DNA of 64,000 nucleotides from JABMQB01 sp963666575 (GTDB lineage: Bacteria; Bacteroidota; Bacteroidia; Bacteroidales; Prolixibacteraceae): positions 1 to 64,000 of the forward strand of contig CAXXYG010000027.1 of the NCBI GenBank assembly GCA_963666575.2, given 5' to 3'. Under the pieces are notes generated by a model. It had not been told where the DNA came from. It made no database searches and worked only from the letters and a program-made list of their open reading frames with translations. The translations under genes were made by a program, and so were the position numbers. Numbering within the stretch: position 1 is the first letter of the stretch; every line of letters starts with the position of its first letter. Below are positions 34,638 through 43,293 of this stretch, piece after piece.

Positions 34638-35455
34638 ATGTCAGCTAAAAAAGAACAAAAAATAGTCCTTCTTACCGAATTAAATGAATCAGACAATGTT
34701 TTGATTTTACATGGAATTAAAATGGCTACAATTTTCAAAAAAGAATTATGCCTTTTTTATTCTGTTACAAAAAACGAAAAACTCCAGCCCCAACAAATAA
34801 AGGAAAAACTAAGTGGCTACAGGGATTTCCTTCGAAAAGAAGTCCCTCTGATTATGGTAACAACTCTTGTATTAAAAGGACAACTCAAAAATGTAATTCA
34901 ACCATTAATTGATAAATATGAATCAATCTTATTCATAAGTTCTCTTAATCGATATACTCAAACGCTCAAAATTTTACCCATTTCTCAAATACCTGTTCTG
35001 TTTGTTAATACCAAACTCAGAAATCAAAACTGGAGTACAAAAAAGCTATAATTCCAATTGATTTGCGAAAAGAAAATAAAGACCTGGCTCTCTGGGGATC
35101 GTATATGGGAAGGTTTAATAATTCAGAAATACTTACACTTGCTGCAAACGATAAAGACAAAACAAACAAAAAACAGGTTTCGCTAAATATTCTTTCAATA
35201 AAAAAATTATTACACAAACTAAACATACAACATTCAATTTTTAAGGGCAAAAAAAACAGTTTTGGAATTCAATATGAAGCGTTGGATATTGCGAAAAAAC
35301 AATATCTGGACCTACTCATTATTTTAGGTAGTACTACCATAACTTTTGCCGATAAAATAATTGGGCTTCCTGAGAAAAAAATCTTAAAGAAAGCTGGCGA
35401 TATTCCTGTCATGATAATTAATCCACAACGTGATATGTACATTATGTGTGATTAA
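34638..35455 (+). pseudogene. Tandem universal-stress-protein-like gene, -1 frame break at a slippery site
   Basis: Two frames form one protein of about 270 residues with two Usp-like halves. First half (34638-35051): QKIVLLTELNESDNVLILHGIKMATIFKKELCLFYSV...ILFISSLNRYTQTLKILPISQIPVLFVNT. Second half: KAIIPIDLRKENKDLALWGSYMGRFNNSEILTLAA...LLIILGSTTITFADKIIGLPEKKILKKAGDIPVMIIN, the canonical Usp ending. The join needs a -1 step at A6 (35039-35044). There the frame-0 codons ACA AAA AAG form the heptamer A AAA AAG, the classic bacterial slippery sequence. Without a shift, translation stops at 35051. It is either programmed frameshifting, a disabled gene or a missed A. It converges with GtrA, overlapping by 4 bases. 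Confidence 0.65.
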
Positions 35456-35841
35456 AAATAGTGCCCCGAAAAGGTGATCAGAAGGTTTGCAACAAAATTC
35501 CACCCGGTAGTAATAATTATGGCAATTAGTTTTGATAAATAAAAATTCAGCTTAAATTTTTTAACACATAACCACAAGAAAAAGGTATTTATACCCAACC
35601 CAATCATCGAAATCACAAAAAAGCTGGTAAATTCCATTTCAATATTCTGATTAGCACTTTCAAAAGTCCAAATGCGGTTAAAAAAGTAATTTGAAACAGC
35701 TGCTACAATAAAACCAATTGCATTGGCAAGGTACTTCTGAACCTTTAGTTTTTCTTTTAACAGGTAGGTTAAACCAAAATCAATTAACAGGCCAGAAAAA
35801 CCAACCACCGAGAATTTGATAAATTTGAGTAAAATTGCCAT
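35452..35841 (-). CDS. GtrA family membrane protein
   Basis: The 129-residue protein has four transmembrane helices and the GtrA signature FIKFSVVGFSGLLIDFGLTYLL at the start, then NAIGFIVAAVSNYFFNRIWTF and a final WNFVANLLITF. GtrA-type proteins are thought to help move lipid-linked sugars across the inner membrane. No glycosyltransferase is adjacent here, so its partner must be elsewhere. Its stop overlaps that of the convergent Usp-like gene. Confidence 0.88.
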   Translation of the reverse strand: MAILLKFIKFSVVGFSGLLIDFGLTYLLKEKLKVQKYLANAIGFIVAAVSNYFFNRIWTFESANQNIEMEFTSFFVISMIGLGINTFFLWLCVKKFKLNFYLSKLIAIIITTGWNFVANLLITFSGHYF

Positions 35842-35984
35842 TAATTATTATTTATAGAACCTAAGGATTAACATTTCAGCAAAACATGGTTGTTTTGCCT
35901 TAATTTTTTTTTTGTATCGAAAAAGCTCCATTTATTTGAATTCACAGAAATTCAAAAGTAGGAATTATTTATTATTTTTATCGA

Positions 35985-36977
35985 ATGCACTCAACAAAAT
36001 TAAAAACCATAATCGTATTAGTTTTTTGTGTTATTTCCTTGTATGCAAATGCGCAAAAATTTGAATACCTGGCATCGTTTCATGGAATTGGCGACAATAG
36101 GGAGTTTTTTAGTAACAAAGCTATGCCTCAAACAATACTTGGCAGCCGGGGTTCCTTCGAAGCCGGAATCAACATTGACAATCATCATATTCGATTAGGA
36201 GCAAGCGAGTTGTATGAATTTGGCAGCGAAATAAATTTTCATAAACCAAACCTGATTCTTTATTACCATTTTGAAGAAAAAAACAAAAGTTTCTATTTTG
36301 GATCGTTCCCCAGATTAAATTTAGTCAATTTCCCTCTGGCGATATTGACCGATACATTATTGTATTACCGACCAAACATTGAGGGTATGCTTGGACAATA
36401 CCGTTGGGATTGGGGAAATCAACTTGCATTTATTGACTGGACCAGTCGCCAGACGGATACAAAAAGAGAAACTTTTATGGCTGGAAGTTCGGGTGAAATA
36501 TGTTACAAAAACTTTTTTATCGAAAATTATTTGTTAATGTTCCACAGGGCCGGCCCTGCCATTGATGTACCTGGCGACCACATCAAAGATTATATGGGTT
36601 ACAGTATACGGGCCGGGATTCGAACACCCAAAGAGAAAGATATTCAGGCACACATTAAAGCTGGATTATTAGCGTCGATATACCGCGAAAGGTCAATTAC
36701 CGATGGGTATATTAAAGGCAACAGTTTATTTGCTGAGGCTTATGCGAAATATAAAAATTTTGCCTCAAAAACTGTCCTTCACACGGGTGACGGGCATAAT
36801 TTTTCGCACGGCGACTTGTTTTACCGTCTAAATAATTATTTACGGTCTGATTTAATTTGGTATTTTATTAACCATAAAAATGTAAAAGGGAAATTTAATC
36901 TGTCGTTCCATGTTATCGAATGGAATGACCTGGACCAATCGCAACAATTATCGATTGTATATTTATTCGGCAAATAA
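35985..36977 (+). CDS. Hypothetical exported beta-barrel-like protein
   Basis: I do not recognise the family. The 330-residue protein has a signal peptide (MHSTKLKTIIVLVFCVISLYANAQ). Alternating strands run through the whole length (FEAGINIDNHHIRLGASELYEFGSE, PNLILYYHFEEKNKSFYFGSFPRL, YRWDWGNQLAFIDWTSRQT, MGYSIRAGIRTP, HIKAGLLASIYRER, VKGKFNLSFHVIEWND), ending QQLSIVYLFGK. This fits an outer-membrane barrel. It ends one base from the stop of the convergent S46 peptidase gene. Function unknown. Confidence 0.6.
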   Translation: MHSTKLKTIIVLVFCVISLYANAQKFEYLASFHGIGDNREFFSNKAMPQTILGSRGSFEAGINIDNHHIRLGASELYEFGSEINFHKPNLILYYHFEEKNKSFYFGSFPRLNLVNFPLAILTDTLLYYRPNIEGMLGQYRWDWGNQLAFIDWTSRQTDTKRETFMAGSSGEICYKNFFIENYLLMFHRAGPAIDVPGDHIKDYMGYSIRAGIRTPKEKDIQAHIKAGLLASIYRERSITDGYIKGNSLFAEAYAKYKNFASKTVLHTGDGHNFSHGDLFYRLNNYLRSDLIWYFINHKNVKGKFNLSFHVIEWNDLDQSQQLSIVYLFGK

Positions 36978-36978
36978 T

Positions 36979-39129
36979 TTAATTCACTATTTCCATTTCA
37001 TTTAAGAGATAACCGGCACCGGCAAATTTGTCGATGAGAAATAAAGCATAACGGATATCCAGAACAATATTCCGGCAGCGGCTTGGATCGTACATAATAT
37101 CGCTCATAGTCCCTTCCCAAGTTCGGTCGAAATTGAGGCCAATCAAATGCCCTTTGGCATTAATAACTGGACTTCCTGAGTTACCTCCTGATGTATGATT
37201 CGATGCCAAAAAGCAGATCGGTAAATTCCCATTAGCTCCATAAATCCCAAAATCTTTCTTTGAAATTAATAAACGAAGTTTTTCAGGAGCATTAAATTCA
37301 TATTGAGTTGAATCAAACTTCTGTTGTATACCTGTTGCTGTTGACTGGTATTTGTATTTCACGGCATCATTAGGCATAAATCCTTCCACTTTGCCATAAC
37401 CTAAACGTAAAGTCAGGTTTGCATCAGGCCACAAATGATTACCATATTCTTTTTCCATAATTCCTGCCATATAATCTTTCATTATAGAATTTATTTCTGA
37501 TTCGAGGACATCAACAATGGACTTAATACCGGTATCATAATGTATTCTGAATGCAAGGAAAAGTGACATCAAAGGATCCTTTTTTAGCTTCTTTAATTGC
37601 TTGGGATCACCTGACAATACAATTGCTTCTAATTTAGCTTGATTGGTTAATACCGATTTACGGTAGAGTTTATTAAGCAATTTTGATTTATCGTCAAACA
37701 ATTTGTTCTGATTAAATACTTTTGGCAAATAAACCGGCTCCAGATTTAATTTTAAAAATTGAAATAATTCTACAAACAATTTTTCATCAGTTTGTTGGTC
37801 GTAGTTTTTATAAATCGTTTGAATAGACCTTATGGTACCTCTTTTAGCATACCGCTTCCTTCTTTCATCCTTTAATTCCATTCGGCGCAAATACCCATTA
37901 ATAGTGTTGGCTAGAAGAAAAACATCGGTGCCTTTCCACACAATTTCCGAATAATAATCGGAAGCAAAAATAGCTTTAGAGTAGGGAGCATACAGACGAT
38001 CTAATTTCTCGAAAACCTGTTTGTATTTTGAATCCCATTGCCCGGTACTTATCGCCCAGTTTTTATATTCTTCTTCGAACTCCAGTTTTTTATTTATTGC
38101 TTCCAATCGTTCTAATCCAACAATTTCGCCTTGCCATTTTTTCCATGCATTACTTACACTCGAATATTTTGCAGCATACTGGATTCGAACCTTAGGATCA
38201 TTTTCCATTGCTTTGTTTAAAATTGCCAACTTTAGATCCCTGATTTTTATTCTCTCTGGGTCGCGCTGATTCTGAATCAAATTAACACCTGCAGCAGGGA
38301 GATATTGTTGAGTAGACCCTGGAAATCCATATATCATGGTAAAATCGCCGGGTTTTACTCCCGCTACTGAAATCGGGAAAAAATATTTTGGCTGGTATGG
38401 CACATTTTCTTCAGAATACGAAGAAGGATTATTATCCTTATCGGCATACACACGGAACATTGAAAAATCACCGGTATGCCGTGGCCACATCCAATTATCG
38501 GTATCGCCACCAAACCTCCCGATGGATGATGGCGGAGCTCCCACTAACCGTACGTCCTTAAAAACATTGTAGACATACAAATAATATTGATTACCATAAA
38601 ACAATGGTTTAACTATGGTTTCGAATTTTCCATTTTGCCTGGCTTCCTTTTCAATAATTAATAAATTGGCATTTATCTTTTTTGATTTTAAATCTTCATT
38701 CGCGATGGTATCAGTTCCGTCAAAAACCTTATCTGTCACATCTTCCATATATTCCAAAATTCGAACTGAAAGGTTCTGATTTTGCAACTCTCCTTTTTGA
38801 TCTTCAGCCCAAAAACCATTCATTAGGTAGTCATGATCGACAGTACTGTGAGATTGAATAGCTTTTAACCCACAATGATGGTTTGTAATTAATAAGCCAC
38901 TGTTTGATATAAACTCACCGGTACATCCGGTACCAAATAAAACAGTAGCATCTTTCATGCTCGAATTATTGATATCGTAAATATCGTTTGCAGATAGTTT
39001 AAAACCCATTTCCTGCATTTCAGAAATAGTATATTTTTCGAGCAAAGTTGGAATCCACATTCCCTCTTTTGCTTCTGCTTTGCACAAGATCAATAAAAAA
39101 ACTATTCCAAATAAAAATGTTTGTCTCAT
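36979..39129 (-). CDS. S46 family dipeptidyl-peptidase (DPP7/DPP11 type)
   Basis: The 716-residue exported serine peptidase (signal MRQTFLFGIVFLLILCKAEAK) removes dipeptides from the N-terminus of oligopeptides in the periplasm. The chymotrypsin-like halves are separated by a large helical domain, as is standard. The catalytic histidine lies in LLITNHHCGLKAIQ (H85), and the nucleophile is S651 in HTSGGNSGSPVINAKG; the N-terminus also has the GTGCTGEFISNSG lead-in. Length and the closing NIVLDIRYALFLIDKFAGAGYLLNEMEIV match the family. The subfamily residue that separates DPP7 from DPP11 cannot be assigned safely by eye. It supports growth on peptides, matching the amino-acid fermentation genes. 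Confidence 0.95.
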   Translation of the reverse strand: MRQTFLFGIVFLLILCKAEAKEGMWIPTLLEKYTISEMQEMGFKLSANDIYDINNSSMKDATVLFGTGCTGEFISNSGLLITNHHCGLKAIQSHSTVDHDYLMNGFWAEDQKGELQNQNLSVRILEYMEDVTDKVFDGTDTIANEDLKSKKINANLLIIEKEARQNGKFETIVKPLFYGNQYYLYVYNVFKDVRLVGAPPSSIGRFGGDTDNWMWPRHTGDFSMFRVYADKDNNPSSYSEENVPYQPKYFFPISVAGVKPGDFTMIYGFPGSTQQYLPAAGVNLIQNQRDPERIKIRDLKLAILNKAMENDPKVRIQYAAKYSSVSNAWKKWQGEIVGLERLEAINKKLEFEEEYKNWAISTGQWDSKYKQVFEKLDRLYAPYSKAIFASDYYSEIVWKGTDVFLLANTINGYLRRMELKDERRKRYAKRGTIRSIQTIYKNYDQQTDEKLFVELFQFLKLNLEPVYLPKVFNQNKLFDDKSKLLNKLYRKSVLTNQAKLEAIVLSGDPKQLKKLKKDPLMSLFLAFRIHYDTGIKSIVDVLESEINSIMKDYMAGIMEKEYGNHLWPDANLTLRLGYGKVEGFMPNDAVKYKYQSTATGIQQKFDSTQYEFNAPEKLRLLISKKDFGIYGANGNLPICFLASNHTSGGNSGSPVINAKGHLIGLNFDRTWEGTMSDIMYDPSRCRNIVLDIRYALFLIDKFAGAGYLLNEMEIVN

Positions 39130-39214
39130 ATTTTCAATATCTCTGAGAATTCTGTTTTATTCAATACAATTAAATAAATAACAATCGCTCAAAGATAATA
39201 GTTGCCAGTAGGAA

Positions 39215-39247
39215 TAAAAAAAAGCCCCGGGAAAAATTTCCCGGGGC
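39215..39247 (-). terminator. Intrinsic terminator after the sugar-binding lipoprotein gene
   Basis: On the minus strand a GC-rich stem, GCCCCGGGAAA pairing with TTTCCCGGGGC around a short loop, is followed by eight U residues. It lies 21 bases past the stop codon of the gene ending at 39268. Confidence 0.92.
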
Positions 39248-39267
39248 GTTCATTGCTCAATTCCCAA

Positions 39268-40272
39268 TTATTTAAAAACTTCCTCTTCTTTTTGATAGCC
39301 TTCAGAAATAACCGTTAATTTTAAGTTTTCACTATTAACAACCATCGCATTGTGCAAAACCGATGGTACGAGCATTTCCCCATTACTCACGGTTTGATAT
39401 GTTTTTTCACACTCTTCGCATTTTGCTAATTTTATAGCAATTTGAGCCGCTGTAGTCGCCATTTTTTGAATTGGTTTATAAATAGTGCAGGTTTGATTTC
39501 CTTTGATTATTTCATGTAAATTCTTCAAATCGGCATCCATACCAGCCACCAGAATATTTTTTTCGATACCAGCCTCTTTTAGTGCACGAATAACACCCGA
39601 AGCAATTGCATCGTTACCGGCAATTAAGGCATCAACTTCACCGTCGGTTTTTTCCAACATCGCCAATGTATGCTTATATCCTTCCTCTTCGCTCCAGGCT
39701 TCGGTAAATTCGTTATAAACAATATTAATGTCTCCTTTATCGACTAATGGTTGTAATACATTCATTTGCCCCAAATAAAGGAATTGGCTATTATGGTCAC
39801 GCTGAGCGCCACCCACAATTGCATAATCACCAGTAGGTTTTATGGTGGTTAAATATTCAGCTTGTATTTCACCAATTTCAACATTATCAGTCGACACATA
39901 ATAATCGAGTTTGCAATTTAAAATTAGCCTGTCATACGAAATAACCTTAATATTTTTATCACTTGCCAATTTTACTATTTCAGCAGCAGCAAACTGATCT
40001 ACCGGAATTACAACCAATACATCTACACCTTTTTTTAACAATAATTTTGCTTGCTCTAATTGTTTGGCAGCATCGTTATTGGCAACTTCCAACAAAACTG
40101 CACCACCTAATTCTTGTACTTTCTCAACAAAATAATCGCGGTCATTTTCCCATCTTTCTTTTTCGAGGTCGTGAATTAACAGGCCAACTTTTAATTGTTT
40201 ATTTGAATCACAACCTGAAAAAAAGATTAATGCCATCAATACCATCGATATCAGAACGTATAATTTTTTCAT
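39268..40272 (-). CDS. Sugar-type periplasmic substrate-binding lipoprotein (orphan)
   Basis: The 334-residue protein is a lipoprotein (signal MKKLYVLISMVLMALIFFSGC, lipidated cysteine at 21). It has the type I periplasmic-binding fold of ribose/xylose binding proteins: LKVGLLIHDLEKERWENDRDYFVEKVQELGGAVLLEVANND, ILLKKGVDVLVVIPVDQFAAAEIVKLASDKNIKVISYDRLI, GDYAIVGGAQRDHN, DALIAGNDAIASGVIRALKEAG, VAGMDAD. Xylose-type proteins share IKVISYDRLI. No ABC permease or ATPase gene accompanies it, so it may act as a sensor with a signalling partner elsewhere. Direct repeats precede it. Confidence 0.85.
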   Translation of the reverse strand: MKKLYVLISMVLMALIFFSGCDSNKQLKVGLLIHDLEKERWENDRDYFVEKVQELGGAVLLEVANNDAAKQLEQAKLLLKKGVDVLVVIPVDQFAAAEIVKLASDKNIKVISYDRLILNCKLDYYVSTDNVEIGEIQAEYLTTIKPTGDYAIVGGAQRDHNSQFLYLGQMNVLQPLVDKGDINIVYNEFTEAWSEEEGYKHTLAMLEKTDGEVDALIAGNDAIASGVIRALKEAGIEKNILVAGMDADLKNLHEIIKGNQTCTIYKPIQKMATTAAQIAIKLAKCEECEKTYQTVSNGEMLVPSVLHNAMVVNSENLKLTVISEGYQKEEEVFK

Positions 40273-40355
40273 TCGTAAAGTTTTTGTATTTAACTATAAA
40301 AACAACAATATCTAAGTAAATTCATTGTGCTTCTTTTGTCCTAAAAATCACCTGC

Positions 40356-40401
40356 AATACTCACTATTGCTGATTGTGAACACCTGAATAATACTCACTA
40401 T
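40356..40401 (-). promoter_or_regulatory. Two 12-base direct repeats upstream of the sugar-binding gene
   Basis: The plus-strand sequence AATACTCACTAT occurs at 40356-40367 and again at 40390-40401. The starts are 34 bases apart, about three helical turns, and CACCTG lies just before each copy. They are 84-129 bases upstream of the start of the gene on the minus strand. That is a plausible operator arrangement, but no protein can be assigned. Confidence 0.45.
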
Positions 40402-40526
40402 AGAGAGATCAGTAGTTACGTTTATATTCAATTTACGAATTAAACTTGAATTATGTTTTCAATGAGGAATAATAAAAGATGTTGTTATACAACACACATC
40501 GAAATGAAACCTTGCTAAACCTGTTT

Positions 40527-41102
40527 CTAAAATAGGATCAATTCTTCATATAATTTTTGTATTGGTAATCCCATAACATTATAAAACGATCCTTCGATAT
40601 GTTTAATGCCTATGTAACCAATCCACTCCTGGATACCATAAGCACCTGCTTTATCAAATGGTTGGTATTCATCAATATAATATTCAATTTCATTTAATAA
40701 AAGTTCTTTGAAATAAACATTTGTAATAGATGAAAACAGTGTTGTTTTATCAGGAGATTTTAAACAAACACCCGTAATAACCTGATGCAATGAACCACTA
40801 AGTTTTTGAAGCATTAAAATTGCCTCTTCCCTGTTTCTGGGCTTCCCTAATACTTCACCATTTATCCAAACAATGGTATCGGCTGTAATTAATATATCAT
40901 TCTCTGACAATAGTCGTTCAAAAGGTTCTGATTTATGTTTAGCAAGATATTCAGCTATTTGGGTCATCGATAAACCCGGGGGATAAACTTCTTCAACTTC
41001 GATAGTTTGTATAGAAAACTGAAGGCCAAGGTCATTTAATAATTGATGCCGCCTGGGTGATTTGGAAGCCAAAATGATATTTTTATTCTTAAATAGCTCC
41101 AT
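40527..41102 (-). CDS. maf: Maf-like nucleotide pyrophosphatase
   Basis: A 191-residue Maf/Ham1-type enzyme (start at the ATG at 41102, avoiding overlap with the KdsC gene; the ATG at 41114 would overlap by 11 bases). The signature ILASKSPRRHQLLNDLG is near the start, and ITADTIVWINGEVLGKPRNREEAILMLQKLSG and PFDKAGAYGIQEWIG follow. The family hydrolyses non-canonical or excess nucleoside triphosphates, for example dTTP/UTP. It is the last gene of a three-gene unit after KdsC and the DUF2520 protein. Confidence 0.92.
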   Translation of the reverse strand: MELFKNKNIILASKSPRRHQLLNDLGLQFSIQTIEVEEVYPPGLSMTQIAEYLAKHKSEPFERLLSENDILITADTIVWINGEVLGKPRNREEAILMLQKLSGSLHQVITGVCLKSPDKTTLFSSITNVYFKELLLNEIEYYIDEYQPFDKAGAYGIQEWIGYIGIKHIEGSFYNVMGLPIQKLYEELILF

Positions 41103-41103
41103 T

Positions 41104-41634
41104 TTAAAAAGCACGGCGTTTAAATATCTCCGGATTTATCCATTTCCCCTGAGCTTTCATTACTTGTTCAATAACATCGCGTACACATCCTTTACCACCT
41201 TTTTTATCAGATATGTATTTCGACACTTTTTTAATTTCAGGAACAGCGTCAAGCGGGCAGGTAGGGATTCCAGCATGTTGCATCACATCCAAATCAACTA
41301 AATCGTCGCCCATAAATAAAACCGATTCAGGTTTAATTTGCTCTTTTGTGCAAAAATCCATTAAACACTCGGTTTTATCATTTACACTATCATAATAATA
41401 CTTAACACCCAATTTTTGATAACGCAATTTTACACGTTCAATTTTACCTCCTGTGATTATGGCTATAGGAAAACCATTGCGTAAAGCATTCCGAATTGCA
41501 AAACCATCTTTAACATTGGCTGTTCGTACTGGATCACCCTCTTCATTTAATGCCGATGTATCTTTCGACAATACACCATCAACGTCAAAAACAAATGCTT
41601 TTACTGTTACTAATTCCTCTTTAAAAAATGCCAT
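41104..41634 (-). CDS. kdsC: KDO-8-phosphate phosphatase-like HAD protein
   Basis: The 176-residue C0-type HAD phosphatase has the nucleophile motif FVFDVDGVLSKD (D17, D19), motif II IAIITGGK, and the final acidic motif MGDDLVDLDVM. No cap domain is present, as in KdsC. The enzyme removes phosphate from KDO-8-phosphate during lipopolysaccharide inner-core synthesis. It sits between maf and the DUF2520 gene with 1- and 10-base gaps, so the three share a transcript. Confidence 0.9.
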   Translation of the reverse strand: MAFFKEELVTVKAFVFDVDGVLSKDTSALNEEGDPVRTANVKDGFAIRNALRNGFPIAIITGGKIERVKLRYQKLGVKYYYDSVNDKTECLMDFCTKEQIKPESVLFMGDDLVDLDVMQHAGIPTCPLDAVPEIKKVSKYISDKKGGKGCVRDVIEQVMKAQGKWINPEIFKRRAF

Positions 41635-41644
41635 TTCCTATTTA

Positions 41645-42415
41645 TTAGTGATGATGCTTAAAAATACTCTTCGAAACTAACTTATACAACTCTTGAATAT
41701 CATTATTTTTTTCGAGGATTTTTAAATGATTGTTTTGGGTGGTTATATCATTGCGAACAGCGGGCCCAGTTTGGGCATCGAATGGTGGCATTTCATTTAT
41801 TTTCCGGGCTGTTTCAATTATCAAAGGTTTTAGTACATCAAAGGGGATCCCTTCTTTATTAAGAATTCCATCGGCTAAAGCATAAAAATGATTCACAAAA
41901 TTATTTACCAAAACTGCTGAAACGTGCAAAGTATTTCTTTTTTCAGAATTTAAAATTGTAACTGAATCAGAAACTGAATCAGCAATTAGTTTTATAGTAT
42001 CCAGGTTTTTTTGCGAATTTGATTCAATAAAAACAGGTATTTCTTCAAATTTAACTGCCCTGCTTTTCGAAAATGTTTGAAGCGGGTATAATACTCCAAT
42101 ATTTTGGGAATATCTCTCTAGCTCTAAAAGAGATGTACCTCCCGAGCAATGTATTAATAACTGATTTTTAAAATCAACTTGAGGCAATACTGTATGAAAT
42201 GCAGAATCGGTTAGGACAATAATATAAATATCAGCCTCCGAATCAATTAGCGTTGGATCAGTTGTAAAAGGGCAATTTAAAATTTCTGCCAATGCTGATG
42301 CTGAATTTTCAGTACGGCTATAAACCTGGCTTATTTGATATTTTTTATTGTGCAGTTCAGAAGCCAAATGAGTAGCTAAATTTCCGGCACCAATAAAAAC
42401 AATTTTGTGACCCAT
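41645..42415 (-). CDS. Rossmann-like / DUF2520 domain protein
   Basis: I choose the ATG at 42415, which gives MGHKIVFIGAGNLATHLASELHNK, the usual start just before the Rossmann glycine loop. A start 42 bases earlier adds a hydrophobic-basic stretch that is not expected. The 257 residues have an N-terminal NAD(P)-binding-like domain and the C-terminal DUF2520 helical domain (NTLHVSAVLVNNFVNHFYALADGILNKEGIPFDVLKPLIIETARKI). Architecture is like ketopantoate or pyrroline-carboxylate reductases, but the substrate is not known. Genomic partnership with kdsC and maf is widespread in this phylum. Confidence 0.85.
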   Translation of the reverse strand: MGHKIVFIGAGNLATHLASELHNKKYQISQVYSRTENSASALAEILNCPFTTDPTLIDSEADIYIIVLTDSAFHTVLPQVDFKNQLLIHCSGGTSLLELERYSQNIGVLYPLQTFSKSRAVKFEEIPVFIESNSQKNLDTIKLIADSVSDSVTILNSEKRNTLHVSAVLVNNFVNHFYALADGILNKEGIPFDVLKPLIIETARKINEMPPFDAQTGPAVRNDITTQNNHLKILEKNNDIQELYKLVSKSIFKHHH

Positions 42416-42469
42416 CCTTTTTTCTTCAAAAATAATGAGCCATTTCCATTGTATCAACTATTATTGGAA

Positions 42470-43177
42470 TTATCCTTTAGCTGCAACCCATCTTTTATTG
42501 ACGACTTCCCAGTTTACAATGTTCCAGAAATTATCTACATAATCAGCACGCTTATTCTGATAATTTAAATAATAAGCATGTTCCCAAACATCGATAGCTA
42601 ATAATGGAGTTCCTTGTTCTTCCACAATATCCATTAAAGGATTGTCCTGATTTGGAGTTGATGAGATAAATAATTTACCCGATTTATCAACCGACAACCA
42701 TGCCCAACCGCTACCGAAATGGGTTTTTGCTGCTTTCCCAAATTTTTCCTTAAAACTATCCACTGACCCAAATTCAGCAGTTAAGGCTTCTTTTAGTTTT
42801 GCTGAAACAGCTGTTTTCTCAGGAGTAAGATTTTTCCAGTAAAGGGCGTGGTTATAAAAACCACCACCATTATTCCTGACTCCACTACTAAATTTACTAA
42901 TCGATTTAAATATATCTTCCATCGGCATATCTGTTGCATCAGTATTTTCGGCTGCGGCCAAAAACTTTTTAAAATAGCCTTTATGGTGTTTGTTATAATG
43001 CAATTCCATTGTTTGTGCATCGATATATGGCTCTAAAGCATTATAATCGTACCCTAATTCAGGAAATGTATGCCCTGTGAACTTATTAGCTAACGTTGTT
43101 GAATATAGAGTACTTCCCATAACAGGAGTGGCTACTACTGCAGTACTTACCATTGAAATAAATGTCCTACGTTTCAT
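42470..43177 (-). CDS. Exported iron/manganese superoxide dismutase
   Basis: The 235-residue protein starts with MKRRTFISMVSTAVVATPVMG, a twin-arginine-like signal, followed by a complete SOD of about 200 residues. Ligand segments include MELHYNKHHKGYFKKF, GFYNHALYWKNL and DVWEHAYYLNYQNKRADYVDNFWNIVNW. The aspartate and histidines are in place, so it is a functional-looking Fe/Mn enzyme that removes superoxide. An exported SOD guards against external superoxide. The metal preference is not certain: the GSGWAWL motif and SSTPNQDNPLM are mixed cues. Confidence 0.9.
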   Translation of the reverse strand: MKRRTFISMVSTAVVATPVMGSTLYSTTLANKFTGHTFPELGYDYNALEPYIDAQTMELHYNKHHKGYFKKFLAAAENTDATDMPMEDIFKSISKFSSGVRNNGGGFYNHALYWKNLTPEKTAVSAKLKEALTAEFGSVDSFKEKFGKAAKTHFGSGWAWLSVDKSGKLFISSTPNQDNPLMDIVEEQGTPLLAIDVWEHAYYLNYQNKRADYVDNFWNIVNWEVVNKRWVAAKG

Positions 43178-43293
43178 AATATTGATTATTAAGTATTTTA
43201 TCTATTCAACAACACAACACATAAAATTGTTTTTAGATAAACTACACTAAATAATTATTAAACAATCACATAGAATAATATATAAGTTGAAAT

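Noticed and set aside
40320..40526. Possible small RNA between the sugar-binding protein and maf
   Set aside because: No promoter-terminator pair or stable fold was seen; only the 12-base repeats stand out.
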